DNA from: Methanomicrobiales archaeon
GTDB lineage: Archaea; Halobacteriota; Methanomicrobia; Methanomicrobiales; Methanoculleaceae
Assembly (NCBI GenBank): GCA_019136335.1
Contig: JAGVUK010000280.1
Span: 1 to 15,650, forward strand
Length of the DNA stretch: 15,650 nucleotides
Reading direction: 5' to 3'
This document shows, piece by piece, positions 1 through 7,510 of this stretch; position 1 is the first letter of the stretch; the number at the start of each line of letters is the position of its first letter. The notes under the pieces were generated by a model. It searched no databases. It saw only the letters and a program-made list of their open reading frames with translations, and was not told where the DNA came from. Made by a program: the position numbers and the translations under genes.

Positions 1-324
1 CGGGGGGTTAGCATCTTCATCGCCGTTCTGTCGCAGGGCAAAGAACGACTTGAAGTTGTCGTCCAGCGATTTGAGGGTGGTCTGCAGAACTTTGGAGTAG
101 ACCCACCGGTACTCGGGGTACTTCTTCTTCAGGTCGGGAAGGGCGTTCGCCTGCTGCACATACCCGATGTACTGCTTATCGGGCCGATCCTTGTTCTCCT
201 GGTAGTTCTGGTTTCGTTCGGCAAGAGCAAAGTTGTAGAGTAACCGGCATTTTTCGGAGAGGTGCCAGAGCACATCGGCCTGATCGGGTGTCACCTGAAT
301 CTTGATCTTCGTGGTGATGTGCAT
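1..324 (-). CDS. tnpB: TnpB (IS200/IS605-family RNA-guided nuclease), N-terminal part, cut by window edge
   Basis: The reading frame starts at ATG 324 and stays open for 108 codons to base 1, so only the N-terminal quarter or so is visible. The protein begins MHITTKIKIQVTPDQADVLW and continues with KCRLLYNFALAERNQ and a later LPDLKKKYPEYRWVYSKVLQ. This is the usual start of IS605 OrfB/TnpB: a short beta strand, then the CRxLYNxAL helix, then the 'LPxLKxxYPE...VxSxVLQ' stretch preceding a helix (TLKSLDDNFKSFF). A strong SD (AGGAGAGG, 330-337 on the complement) lies 5 bases before the ATG. The family comprises transposon-encoded RuvC-like nucleases guided by an RNA made from the transposon end. 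The RuvC and zinc-ribbon parts would lie outside the window, so intactness cannot be judged, nor whether a tnpA partner is present. Confidence 0.88.
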   Translation of the reverse strand, partial: MHITTKIKIQVTPDQADVLWHLSEKCRLLYNFALAERNQNYQENKDRPDKQYIGYVQQANALPDLKKKYPEYRWVYSKVLQTTLKSLDDNFKSFFALRQNGDEDANPP

Positions 325-329
325 CAGAA

Positions 330-380
330 CCTCTCCTGTCGGTTATCCCATGAGGTATCTGCAGTTCTTTTGCTATAAAG
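330..380 (-). promoter_or_regulatory. Promoter and SD of tnpB
   Basis: Reading the minus strand, a TATA-like CTTTATAG lies at 373-380 and the SD AGGAGAGG at 330-337. A start of transcription about 25 bases after the TATA box would fall near 350 and give a short leader. The 248 bases between tnpB and the next gene otherwise show no gene. Short C-rich/G-rich complementary runs occur (about 440-510), which could belong to the transposon left end, but I cannot define an end. Confidence 0.45.
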
Positions 381-572
381 AAGAGCCATGCAGGGTGAAA
401 GTGAAACAAAACGAAGGGGCGCCGCTCCCATCCCCCAGCTTGCGCAGGGGGTCTTCCCGCTCTCCCCCTTCAACCCCGCAGAGATAAACCTTGGGGATCC
501 CTCACCGGCACCGGGCAGAGAGACAGATAAACGATTCTTCCGCCCATATACCCTTAAAGGAGGCGTCTGGAA

Positions 573-881
573 GTGCCGCAAAGGCCCGAGGATATCTCTC
601 CGCACCGGACCGTGCGGTCGGTCGTCGATGTTTTGAGGAAGGCAAAACCCTGCCTTGAGCGGAGGTATCACATCCGCGCGCTCGGCATCTTCGGTTCCTA
701 CGCCCGAAACGAGCAGGGTCCGGGGAGCGATATCGAAGAGCCGATCGGCCGGGATGTCGTGGACGAGAAAGTTGACCTGGAGAGGGTGCTCGGCGTCTCC
801 GTGGACCTCGCCCTGAAGGGCGGGATCGCCCGGCGGCCGCGGCTCATGCACGCCGTCGAGGCGGAGGCGGTGTATGTCTGA
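573..881 (+). CDS. MNT-type nucleotidyltransferase domain protein, active site partly deleted
   Basis: GTG start at 573 with a strong SD (AAAGGAGG, 556-563) nine bases upstream; 102 residues. The core reads IRALGIFGSYARNEQGPGSDIE, the GSYxR...GSDxD signature of minimal nucleotidyltransferases (MNT/MntA, DNA polymerase beta fold), and the C-terminus LGVSVDLAL...EAEAVYV is also typical. These proteins usually act as antitoxins that modify a HEPN toxin. In normal members GSDID is followed by a strand of the LLVEF type and then EPxG. Here GSDI-E runs straight into EPIG, so about six residues including the second metal-binding Asp appear to be missing. No HEPN partner follows: the next gene is unrelated. 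Probably an inactive orphan or decaying gene. Confidence 0.72.
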   Translation: MPQRPEDISPHRTVRSVVDVLRKAKPCLERRYHIRALGIFGSYARNEQGPGSDIEEPIGRDVVDEKVDLERVLGVSVDLALKGGIARRPRLMHAVEAEAVYV

Positions 882-958
882 TTGTGCGGCAGCGGGTGCC
901 CGGATCGCATCCCGGGCTGCTGGGGGTGCGGGGGGCACGCAAGGTGCCGTTGAAGTAC

Positions 959-968
959 CTTATATACT
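959..968 (+). promoter_or_regulatory. TATA box of the CxxC-x17-CxxC gene
   Basis: A clear archaeal TATA element (TTATATACTA) lies about 40 bases before the ATG at 1006. The predicted start of transcription near 990 leaves a leader of about 15 bases. No SD precedes the ATG, which fits translation from a short-leader mRNA. Confidence 0.65.
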
Positions 969-1005
969 ATACACCCGTATCTCTACAGGCAGTGTTCTTA
1001 TCTGC

Positions 1006-1200
1006 ATGAGCAATCCAATGGATTATAACAGAAGCAACAGAAATTTCGGTGGACCGAGGAACTTCGGCGGCCCCCGTGAAATGACGAAGACCGTTTGTTC
1101 AGACTGTGGGAAAGAGTGCGAAGTCCCCTTCAAGCCGACCGAGGGCAGACCCGTCTATTGCCAGGACTGCCTCCCGAAGCACAGAAAACCCCGGTTCTAA
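1006..1200 (+). CDS. CxxC-x17-CxxC zinc-ribbon protein
   Basis: 64 residues from ATG 1006; a second in-frame ATG at 1018 would give 60. The C-terminal half has CSDC at about residues 31-34 and CQDC at about 52-55, with exactly 17 residues between the pairs. This is the spacing that defines a small zinc-binding domain family of archaea and bacteria. The segment GKECEVPFKPTEGRPVYC is strongly conserved in that family. The N-terminal third is disordered and repeats NFGGPR, an Asn/Gly/Arg-rich tail of the kind often seen in nucleic-acid-binding proteins. It stands alone with its own TATA box and T-run terminator. Function is unknown; nucleic-acid or ribosome association is only a guess from the composition. 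Confidence 0.88.
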   Translation: MSNPMDYNRSNRNFGGPRNFGGPREMTKTVCSDCGKECEVPFKPTEGRPVYCQDCLPKHRKPRF

Positions 1201-1216
1201 AACAATACCAAACCCT

Positions 1217-1223
1217 CTTTTTT
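1217..1223 (+). terminator. T-run terminator after the CxxC gene
   Basis: CTTTTTT begins 17 bases after the stop codon. Archaeal RNA polymerase stops at such T-runs without needing a hairpin. It separates this gene from the convergent MinD operon. Confidence 0.5.
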
Positions 1224-1284
1224 CACAACGTCTTCCGGCCGGAGACGGGACGGTCGCGATACCCCGAACTGCGGCGCGGGTCAC

Positions 1285-1314
1285 AAAAAGGGTGGCGGGC
1301 TCACGGGAGCCCGA
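1285..1314 (-). terminator. Hairpin plus T-run at the end of the NifX-MinD operon
   Basis: A perfect inverted repeat, CGGGCTC-ACGG-GAGCCCG (1297-1314), overlaps the stop codon of the last MinD gene. On the minus strand it is followed by CCACCC and then TTTTT (1285-1289), the layout of an intrinsic-type terminator. Confidence 0.6.
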
Positions 1315-2170
1315 GTTCGGCGAACAGGGTATCCCGGAGCGCCCGGAGTGCCTCCGCCGCCGGCGAGTCGCCCCGCGTCACGGGCCGGCCCTCCCGCACC
1401 GCGTCGACCACCGCCGGGTCGAACGGGATCTTCCCCGCCACCCGGATCCCCTCCCTTTCGCAGTAGTCCTCGATCCGCGCGCAGATATCCTCCACGAGAT
1501 CGAACCGGTTGATGACGACGAAGATCCGGACGCCGAACCGCCGGCAGACCGTCACGAGCCGTGTGAGATCGTGGAGCGCAGAGACCCCCGGCTCCGTCAC
1601 GGCGAGGACCGCGTCCATGCCGCTCACCGTCGCGATCAGCGGGCACCCGATCCCCGGCGGCCCGTCGGCGAGCAGCAGGTCGGCACCCTCCGAGAGGGCC
1701 ACCGCCCGCTTCTTCACCCCGGTGACGAGCAACCCTGAGTTCCCGGAGCCCGGGAAGAGCCGGGCGTGGGCGAGGAACCCCCGGTCCGTCGCCGATGTGC
1801 AGATCCTGCCGCTGACCCGCGGCTCCATCGAGACCGCCCCCGTCGGGCAGACGTAGGCGCAGACGCCGCAGCCCTCGCAGTGGAGGGGATCCACTCTCCA
1901 GGCATCGTCCCGGCGCACGATCGCCCCGAACCGGCAGCGGTCCGCACAGATCCCGCAGTCGCGGCAGACCCCGAGATCGATCCGGGCCGCCGCAAGCCCC
2001 CGGAACTCCTCCGTGGTGAGCCGCCGGGGCTCGAGGAGAAGAGAGAGGTTCGCGGCGTCGACGTCGCAGTCGGCGAGGACCTGCGGCACCCCGCTCGTAT
2101 CCGCGAGCGCCGCCGCCACCATCGTCTTCCCGGTGCCGCCCTTGCCGCTCACGACCGCGAGCCGGATCAC
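1301..2170 (-). CDS. MinD-superfamily P-loop ATPase with inserted 2x[4Fe-4S] ferredoxin domain (second of the pair)
   Basis: 289 residues. Deviant Walker A KGGTGKT at residues 10-16 and the DCDVDAAN box at 34-41 mark a MinD/Mrp-type ATPase. Between them and the rest of the fold sits a ferredoxin insert with CxxCxxCxxxC (Cys 69, 72, 75, 79) and CxxCxxCxxxCP (Cys 98, 101, 104, 108), enough for two [4Fe-4S] clusters. The later DGPPGIGCP matches the Walker B/switch region of the family. The GTG start at 2170 overlaps the TGA of the upstream paralogue (GTGA, 2167-2170), so the two are translationally coupled. A GTG start is chosen because of this overlap and because homology begins there. Expected to be cytosolic and to act in Fe-S or metal-cofactor assembly or electron-dependent regulation; the exact client is unknown. 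Confidence 0.9.
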   Translation of the reverse strand: MIRLAVVSGKGGTGKTMVAAALADTSGVPQVLADCDVDAANLSLLLEPRRLTTEEFRGLAAARIDLGVCRDCGICADRCRFGAIVRRDDAWRVDPLHCEGCGVCAYVCPTGAVSMEPRVSGRICTSATDRGFLAHARLFPGSGNSGLLVTGVKKRAVALSEGADLLLADGPPGIGCPLIATVSGMDAVLAVTEPGVSALHDLTRLVTVCRRFGVRIFVVINRFDLVEDICARIEDYCEREGIRVAGKIPFDPAVVDAVREGRPVTRGDSPAAEALRALRDTLFAELGLP

Positions 2171-3000
2171 GGGCTCACCCCCGCAAAGAGGTCGATGAAC
2201 CGCTCCTCCCACCCGGGGAGGAGCGCGGCGATGAGCCCGCCCCGGTTCTGGACGGCGGCGATCTCCCGCGAGAACGGGATCGTCATGAGGACGGGGAGCC
2301 CGCGCTCCCGGCAGAACGCAACCGTCGCCGCATCCTCTCCGTCGCTTCTGTTGATCACGACGCCGGCAGGGATCCCGACCTCCTCCGCCACCTCTGCCGC
2401 GAGGCGGAGGTCGTGCAGCCCGAACGGCGTCGACTCCGTGACCAGGAGGCAGAAATCGCTCCCCTCGAGGGTCTCGATCACCGGGCAGGCGATCCCCGGG
2501 GAGGCGTCGTAAATGACGAGCGGGTGCCCCTCCGCACGCGCCTTTGCCGCCCGGATGACCGCCGGGGCCTGCACCTCCCCCTCGTTCAGGACCCCGCTGA
2601 TCAGGACCAGCCGGGAGAGCGGGCGCGAGCACGCGATCCGGCCGATGGTCCGCGGGACCTCCCGGACGGCTCCCTGCGGGCAGACGAGGGTACACCCGCC
2701 GCAGGAGTGGCAGAGGTGCGGGAAGGTGAGGACGCAGTCCTTCACCACGGCAAGCGCCCCGAACCGGCAGAACTTCCCGCACTCCCCGCAGAGGGTGCAG
2801 CGGGCGGGGTCGATCACCGGGACCGGGGTCGTCACCGGCACATCCGTCGTCGCGGCCGGGAAGAAGAGGTGGAGGTTCGGTTCCTCGACGTCGCAGTCGA
2901 CGAGCGCGACGTCCCGGGAGCGGGCAAGCGCCCAGGCGAGGTTCGCCGCCACCGTGCTCTTCCCGGTCCCGCCTTTGCCGCTTGCAATCGCGATCTTCAT
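2167..3000 (-). CDS. MinD-superfamily P-loop ATPase with inserted 2x[4Fe-4S] ferredoxin domain (first of the pair)
   Basis: 277 residues from ATG 3000. Walker A KGGTGKS at 9-15, DCDVEEPN at 35-42, then the ferredoxin insert with Cys 68, 71, 74, 78 and Cys 97, 100, 103, 107 (second motif followed by Pro). The DASPGIACPV segment is the family's Walker B/switch region. It is a paralogue of the following gene but clearly diverged, so the two may form a heterodimer, as MinD-type ATPases dimerise across the nucleotide. It lies 13 bases after the NifX-like gene and overlaps the next gene by 4 bases. In Desulfovibrio, paired ATPases of this type are encoded with ORP/NifX-like proteins and form a complex. 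That role is an inference here. Confidence 0.9.
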   Translation of the reverse strand: MKIAIASGKGGTGKSTVAANLAWALARSRDVALVDCDVEEPNLHLFFPAATTDVPVTTPVPVIDPARCTLCGECGKFCRFGALAVVKDCVLTFPHLCHSCGGCTLVCPQGAVREVPRTIGRIACSRPLSRLVLISGVLNEGEVQAPAVIRAAKARAEGHPLVIYDASPGIACPVIETLEGSDFCLLVTESTPFGLHDLRLAAEVAEEVGIPAGVVINRSDGEDAATVAFCRERGLPVLMTIPFSREIAAVQNRGGLIAALLPGWEERFIDLFAGVSP

Positions 3001-3013
3001 GCCGGATCCCGCC

Positions 3014-3355
3014 TCAGGCGAGGGAGATCGGCTGCAGGTCCCCGGCGGTATACGCCGCGAGGGCGTCGGCCGCGCTGCCGCCCCCGCGGCAGGCATACAC
3101 CCTGATCCCGCCCGCCTCAAGCGCTTTGGCGGCGTTCCCCCCGACCTGCCCCGTGATGAGGACGGTTGCGCCATGCTCCGCGAGCACCTGGACCGCCCGG
3201 GGCCCGACCCCGCCGGCAGCGTTGATGAGAGGATTCTCAACCGATTCCGACTTTCCCGTCTCCGTATCGACGAAGACGAAGTAAGGCGCCCGGCCGAACC
3301 GCTCTTCGACCGGGGCGTCCGTGCCCGCGGCGCGGGCCGTGATACAGACAATCAT
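3014..3355 (-). CDS. NifX/NifB-type dinitrogenase iron-molybdenum cofactor family protein
   Basis: 113 residues beginning MIVCITARAAGTDAPVEERFGRAPYFVFVD, the standard start of the Nitro_FeMo-Co fold (the RFGRAPYF turn, then NPLINAAGGVGPRAVQVLAEHG and GQVGGNAAKAL). Members bind FeMo-co precursors or other metal-sulfur clusters; in methanogens most copies lie outside nif operons. There are no nifHDK genes in the window, so a nitrogenase role is not supported. GAGGT about six bases before ATG 3355 supports the start. It is followed at 13 bases by the MinD pair, and a TATA-like sequence and a palindrome just upstream suggest it can be transcribed on its own as well as from the upstream gene. Confidence 0.87.
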   Translation of the reverse strand: MIVCITARAAGTDAPVEERFGRAPYFVFVDTETGKSESVENPLINAAGGVGPRAVQVLAEHGATVLITGQVGGNAAKALEAGGIRVYACRGGGSAADALAAYTAGDLQPISLA

Positions 3356-3363
3356 AGCGTTAC

Positions 3364-3402
3364 CTCATGGGAATTATTACCCATATGAGCATAATACTAT
3401 AG
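3364..3402 (-). promoter_or_regulatory. Promoter with imperfect palindrome before the NifX-MinD genes
   Basis: On the minus strand a TATA-like CTATAGTATTAT (about 3391-3402) is followed by CTCATATGGG (3380-3389), an eight-base spacer and CCCATGAG (3364-3371). The two arms are complementary except for one extra AT step. The palindrome lies between the TATA box and the expected start of transcription near 3370, where a bound repressor would block initiation. The regulator is unknown. Confidence 0.45.
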
Positions 3403-3416
3403 GTCGATGCACCCGC

Positions 3417-3773
3417 TCAATGCCCACCGCACTCTCCGCCGTCCTCGTGGTGGCAGGAGCTCTCCCCCGGCGAGAGGCGGCCGGCGATGTAGTCCTGCGC
3501 GATATAGTCCACGTTCCCGCTGACACCGAGGAGCACCTCGATACCGTTCCCGCGGAAGAGGTCGACGGCCCGCGGCCCCATCCCGCCGGCGATGATCAGG
3601 TCGATCTTGTGCTCCGCAAGGAAGACCGGGAGCCGTCCGGGTTCGTGGCCGGGGTTCTTGAGGTCGCCCCTCCGGTAGATGATCGACTCCTCGACGTCGA
3701 AGATCGCATACCCTTCGCAGTGCCCGAAGTGCCCGGACACCTGGTTTCCGTCCTGTGCTATTGCAATTCTCAT
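3417..3773 (-). CDS. NifX/NifB-type FeMo-cofactor family protein with His/Cys-rich tail
   Basis: 118 residues: MRIAIAQDGNQVSGHFGHCEGYAIFDVEE, then IIAGGMGPRAVDLFRGNGIEVLLGVSGNVDYIAQDYIAGRL, the full Nitro_FeMo-Co fold with the HFGHCEGY loop. The C-terminus CHHEDGGECGGH is a metal-binding tail common in this subfamily and absent from the neighbouring paralogue. AGGTG lies about seven bases before ATG 3773. It is the first gene of the minus-strand run, 61 bases upstream of the next gene, and is divergent from the Lon-like gene. Likely a small cytosolic carrier of a metal or metal-sulfur cluster working with the MinD ATPases; the cargo cannot be read from sequence. Confidence 0.87.
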   Translation of the reverse strand: MRIAIAQDGNQVSGHFGHCEGYAIFDVEESIIYRRGDLKNPGHEPGRLPVFLAEHKIDLIIAGGMGPRAVDLFRGNGIEVLLGVSGNVDYIAQDYIAGRLSPGESSCHHEDGGECGGH

Positions 3774-3879
3774 AGGGACACCTGTTCCTCGCGATCTCGT
3801 GCAGGGAAGACCGCACGCAAACATACTACACATAAGCGCGAATTGAGTTAAAACCATCCATCATGGCACCCGGGGAACC

Positions 3880-3887
3880 TTTTTTAA
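3880..3887 (+). promoter_or_regulatory. TATA box of the Lon-nifS-manB cluster
   Basis: TTTTTTAA preceded by GGGGAACC (a BRE-like purine-rich stretch) is placed so that transcription would begin near 3910, about 25 bases before the ATG at 3934. It lies in the 160-base divergent region shared with the NifX-like gene. Confidence 0.5.
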
Positions 3888-3933
3888 GGCGGGCGACACC
3901 CTGCGGTGTAGTTGTAGGAACCTGGTGAGAGAG

Positions 3934-6330
3934 ATGGTTCAGCCACTGGATATCGGAGAGTACCGGAACGTCTACGAGCCGGGAAAGGTGCAATGCGCCA
4001 GCACCGAAGAGATGCGGCCGCTCGAAGAGATCATCGGCCAGGAACGGGCGCTGCGGGCGCTGCGGTTCGGCCTTGAGATCCGGGAGCCCGGGTTCAACGT
4101 CTACACCGCGGGCGCCCAGGGCACCGGGCGGATGAGCGCCGTCAGGAGTTTCCTCGACGAACTCGCGAAGGCCAAGCCCCGGGCGAGCGACTGGGTCTAC
4201 GTCCACAACTTCGGGAACCAGTATGAACCGGACGCCATCCCCCTCCCGGCGGGGAGGGGGCCCCGGTTCAGGGAGGATATGAAGCGGTTCATCGAGGGTG
4301 CCAAACGAGCGCTCCCGCGGGCGTTCGAGAGCGAGGAGTACGCCAAGCGCCGGGACGAGACCCTCCAGTCGCTCCAGGGGAAAAGGACCGACCTCATCGC
4401 CCGGATCAACCAGCGCGCCCAGGAGGCCGGGTTCGTCATCCAGATGAGCCCCATCGGCCTCCTGACCATCCCGATCATCAACGGGAGACCGGTCCCCGAG
4501 GAGGAGTTCATCAACCTCCCCGATGAAGTGCGGGCGGAAGTCCAGCGGCGGCGCGACGCCCTCAATACCGAACTCCGGAGCACGCTCCGGCAGGTGCAGG
4601 AGATCGAGCGGCAGGGGGCCGAGGCGGTCACGAGCCTGAACCACGACATCGCCCTCTACGCGATCGGGAACCTCGTCGCCGAGCTCAAGGAGAAGTATGC
4701 CGACGTCCCGGAGGTCCCGGCCTACATCGACGCCGTCCAGAACGACATCCTCGAGAACCTCCAGGCCTTCCTCGGGATCCCCGAACAGCCGGGCGCCCCG
4801 CCCCAGTTCCAGGCCTTCATCCGGGAGCTCCCGTTCCGGAAGTACGACGTGAACGTCGTCGTCGACAACACCAGGACCAGCGGCGCCCCGGTGGTCGTCG
4901 AGCAGAACCCCACCTTCCAGAACCTGCTCGGGAAGATCGAGAAAGAGGTCCAGTTCGGGATCTTCACGACCGACTTCACGATGATCCGGCCGGGCTCGCT
5001 GCACGCGGCAAACGGCGGCTACCTGGTCCTCAGCGTCGAAGACCTCCTGCGGGCGCCCCTCTCCTGGGACGGGCTCAAGACCGCCTTGAAGACCGGGAAA
5101 GCCGTCATCGAGGAGCCCGGAGAGCGGATGGGGTTCATCACGGCAAAGACGATCAAGCCCGAGCCCATCCCTCTCGACATCAAGGTGGCCCTGATCGGGA
5201 CCCCGATGCTCTACCACCTCCTCTACCAGATGGACCCCGACTTCAAGGAGCTCTTCAAGGTCAAGGCCGATTTCGACATCGTGATGGAGCGAAACGACGA
5301 GAACGCCGGGAAGTACGCCGACTTCATGTGCAACCTCGTCCGGGAGGAGGACCTCCGGCACCTGGACCGGGAGGCGATCGCCCGGGTGATCGAGTACGGC
5401 TCGCGCCTCGCTGAGGACAAGCAGAAACTCTCGACCCGGTTTGCCGCGATCGCGGACCTCATCCGGGAGGCGAACTTCTATGCGGCAGGCGACGGCGCCG
5501 ACCAGATCGGGAGGCAGCACGTCACGAGGGCGATCGAGGAGAAGGTCTACCGCTCGAACCTGATCCAGAAGAAGATCGAGGAGTACATCCAGCGGGGGAT
5601 CTTCCTCATCGAGACCGAGGGAGAGAAGGTCGGGCAGGTGAACGGCCTCTCGGTCATCGGGCTCGGGGACTTCGCGTTCGGCCGGCCGTCGAAGGTGACC
5701 GCGAGCATCGGGGTCGGGCGCGAGGGGGTCATGGACATCGAGCGGGAAGCAGCGCTCGGCGGGCCGATCCACACGAAGGGCGTCCTGATCGTCAGCGGCT
5801 ACCTCAACAACAACTACGCGCGCAACAAACCGCTCGCCCTCTCGGCCCGGCTCGTCTTCGAGCAGAGTTACGAGGGGATCGAGGGCGACTCCGCGTCGAG
5901 CACCGAGCTCTACGCCCTCCTCTCGGCGCTCTCGGGCCTCCCCGTAAAACAGTACCTCGCCGTCACGGGCTCGGTGAACCAGAAGGGGGAGGTCCAGGCG
6001 ATCGGGGGCGTCAACGAGAAACTGGAGGGGTTCTACGAGGTCTGTAAGGCAAAAGGCCTCGACGGCACCCAGGGGGTCCTGATCCCGGCAAGCAACGTCC
6101 AGAACCTGATGCTCAAAGAGGAGATCATCGAGGCGGCGCGAGCCGGGAAGTTCCGGATCTACCCGGTGCGGACGATCGACGAGGGGATCGAGGTCCTCAC
6201 GGGCGTCCCGGCGGGCAGGCGGCGGGAGGACGGGACGTATGAAGAGGGGACGGTGAACTACCTCGTGGACCGGCGCCTTGGGGAGATGGCGGAGACGATG
6301 CGCGGGTTCCAGCCGATGGCGGCGAAGTGA
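3934..6330 (+). CDS. Lon-like protease (AAA_32 plus Lon C-terminal domain) with degenerate Walker A
   Basis: 798 residues from ATG 3934, preceded by GGTGAG; an in-frame GTG at 3925 would add three residues. The N-terminal ATPase-like part has EEIIGQERALRALRFGLEI, a P-loop-like G60-AQGTGRMS68 in which the Walker Lys is Arg66, and a Walker B-like stretch YLVLSVED around 363-370. A long helical insert follows. The C-terminal protease domain has catalytic Ser653 in EGDSASS and Lys696 in VNEKLEG, 43 residues apart as in Lon. The Arg in the P-loop is common in this subfamily, some of whose members degrade unfolded protein without ATP. No membrane segments are seen, so it is cytosolic. Probably a protein-quality protease; the first gene of a cluster with nifS and manB. 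Confidence 0.92.
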   Translation: MVQPLDIGEYRNVYEPGKVQCASTEEMRPLEEIIGQERALRALRFGLEIREPGFNVYTAGAQGTGRMSAVRSFLDELAKAKPRASDWVYVHNFGNQYEPDAIPLPAGRGPRFREDMKRFIEGAKRALPRAFESEEYAKRRDETLQSLQGKRTDLIARINQRAQEAGFVIQMSPIGLLTIPIINGRPVPEEEFINLPDEVRAEVQRRRDALNTELRSTLRQVQEIERQGAEAVTSLNHDIALYAIGNLVAELKEKYADVPEVPAYIDAVQNDILENLQAFLGIPEQPGAPPQFQAFIRELPFRKYDVNVVVDNTRTSGAPVVVEQNPTFQNLLGKIEKEVQFGIFTTDFTMIRPGSLHAANGGYLVLSVEDLLRAPLSWDGLKTALKTGKAVIEEPGERMGFITAKTIKPEPIPLDIKVALIGTPMLYHLLYQMDPDFKELFKVKADFDIVMERNDENAGKYADFMCNLVREEDLRHLDREAIARVIEYGSRLAEDKQKLSTRFAAIADLIREANFYAAGDGADQIGRQHVTRAIEEKVYRSNLIQKKIEEYIQRGIFLIETEGEKVGQVNGLSVIGLGDFAFGRPSKVTASIGVGREGVMDIEREAALGGPIHTKGVLIVSGYLNNNYARNKPLALSARLVFEQSYEGIEGDSASSTELYALLSALSGLPVKQYLAVTGSVNQKGEVQAIGGVNEKLEGFYEVCKAKGLDGTQGVLIPASNVQNLMLKEEIIEAARAGKFRIYPVRTIDEGIEVLTGVPAGRRREDGTYEEGTVNYLVDRRLGEMAETMRGFQPMAAK

Positions 6331-6335
6331 CCGGA

Positions 6336-7508
6336 ATGGAGCAGAGGCGAACGGTCTACATGGACCATGCGGCGACGACGCCGGTGCGGCCGGAGGTCGC
6401 CCGCGCGATGCTCCCCTACTTCTCGGAGCGGTTCGGGAACCCCTCCTCGCTCTACGCCCTCGCCCGGGAGGCGAAGGAGGCGGTGGAGGAGGCGCGGGGA
6501 CGGGTGGCGGCGGCGATCGGGGCCCGGCCGGAGGAGATCTTCTTCACCTCAGGGGGCACGGAGGCCGACAACTGGGCGGTCAAGGGGGTGGTGGCGGCGA
6601 GCAGGAAGAAGGGTGACCATATCATCACCTCCGCGATCGAGCACCACGCGGTCCTCCACCCCTGCCGGGCGCTCGAGAAGCAGGGCTACCGGGTCACCTA
6701 CCTCCCGGTCGACGGGTACGGCCGGGTGGACCCCGAGAGGGTCGGGGAGGCGATCACCAATAAGACGGTCCTCGTCTCGGTGATGGCCGCAAACAACGAG
6801 ATCGGGACGATCCAGCCGATCGCGGCAATCGGCCGGATCGCGCACGACCACGGCGTCCCGTTCCATACCGACGCGGTCCAGGCGATCGGAGCATACCCGG
6901 TGGACGTCGACGCCATGGGGGCGGACCTTCTCGCCATCTCCGCCCACAAGTTCGGCGGCCCGAAGGGGGCGGGAGCCCTCTACGTCCGGCGGGGGACCCG
7001 GGTCGGGACGTTCATGGACGGCGGGGCGCAGGAGCGGGGCCGCCGGGCCGGGACCGAGAACGTGCCCGGCATCGTGGGGCTCGGCCGGGCGATCGACCTT
7101 GCGGTCGGGGGGATGCCGCAGAACCCCACCCGGCTCGCCGCGATGCGGGACCGGCTGATCCGGGGGATCCTCGACGGGATCCCGGATACCCGGCTGAACG
7201 GCCACCCGACGGAACGGCTCGCAAACAACGCCAACATCTCGTTCCGCTACGTCGAGGGGGAGTCGATCCTCCTGTCGCTCGACGCCCTCGGGGTTGCGGC
7301 GTCGACGGGGAGCGCCTGCACCTCCGCGTCGCTTGAGCCCTCGCACGTCCTCACCGCCTGCGGCCTTCCGCCCGAACACGCCCACGGTTCGCTCCGGCTC
7401 ACCCTCGGCTCCCGGAACACGGACGAGGACGTCGACTACGTCCTTTCGGTCCTGCCCGGGGTGATCGAGCGGCTCCGGGCGATCTCGCCGCTCCGGGGGG
7501 AGGCGTGA
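6336..7508 (+). CDS. nifS: Cysteine desulfurase, class I (NifS/IscS)
   Basis: 390 residues. A PLP enzyme that takes sulfur from cysteine, giving alanine and an enzyme persulfide used for Fe-S clusters and thio-modifications. Visible motifs: YMDHAATTPVRPEV at the N-terminus, SGGTEADN, H104 in EHHAVL, NNEIGTIQPI, PLP-binding K205 in SAHKFGGPKG, and the catalytic C328 in GSACTSASLEPSHVL on a long loop. With the ATG at 6336 the positions of H104, K205 and C328 are close to or the same as in E. coli IscS, which supports this start. A GTG at 6327 overlapping the Lon stop (GTGA) is the alternative. No iscU or sufE is adjacent. It is packed between the Lon-like gene and manB, so probably cotranscribed. 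Confidence 0.95.
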   Translation: MEQRRTVYMDHAATTPVRPEVARAMLPYFSERFGNPSSLYALAREAKEAVEEARGRVAAAIGARPEEIFFTSGGTEADNWAVKGVVAASRKKGDHIITSAIEHHAVLHPCRALEKQGYRVTYLPVDGYGRVDPERVGEAITNKTVLVSVMAANNEIGTIQPIAAIGRIAHDHGVPFHTDAVQAIGAYPVDVDAMGADLLAISAHKFGGPKGAGALYVRRGTRVGTFMDGGAQERGRRAGTENVPGIVGLGRAIDLAVGGMPQNPTRLAAMRDRLIRGILDGIPDTRLNGHPTERLANNANISFRYVEGESILLSLDALGVAASTGSACTSASLEPSHVLTACGLPPEHAHGSLRLTLGSRNTDEDVDYVLSVLPGVIERLRAISPLRGEA

Positions 7509-7510
7509 GC

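Noticed and set aside
324..938. Minus-strand frame of 204 codons opposite the nucleotidyltransferase
   Set aside because: Composition is that of an antisense shadow, and the plus strand has the motif, SD and start.
3014..3773. A nitrogenase gene cluster
   Set aside because: The NifX-like fold is widespread in methanogens outside nif operons and no nifH, nifD, nifK, nifE or nifN is present here.
3826..5772. Very long minus-strand open frame opposite the Lon-like gene
   Set aside because: High GC keeps antisense frames open. Its product is an Asp/Leu/Pro/Arg-rich shadow, whereas the plus strand encodes a conserved protease.
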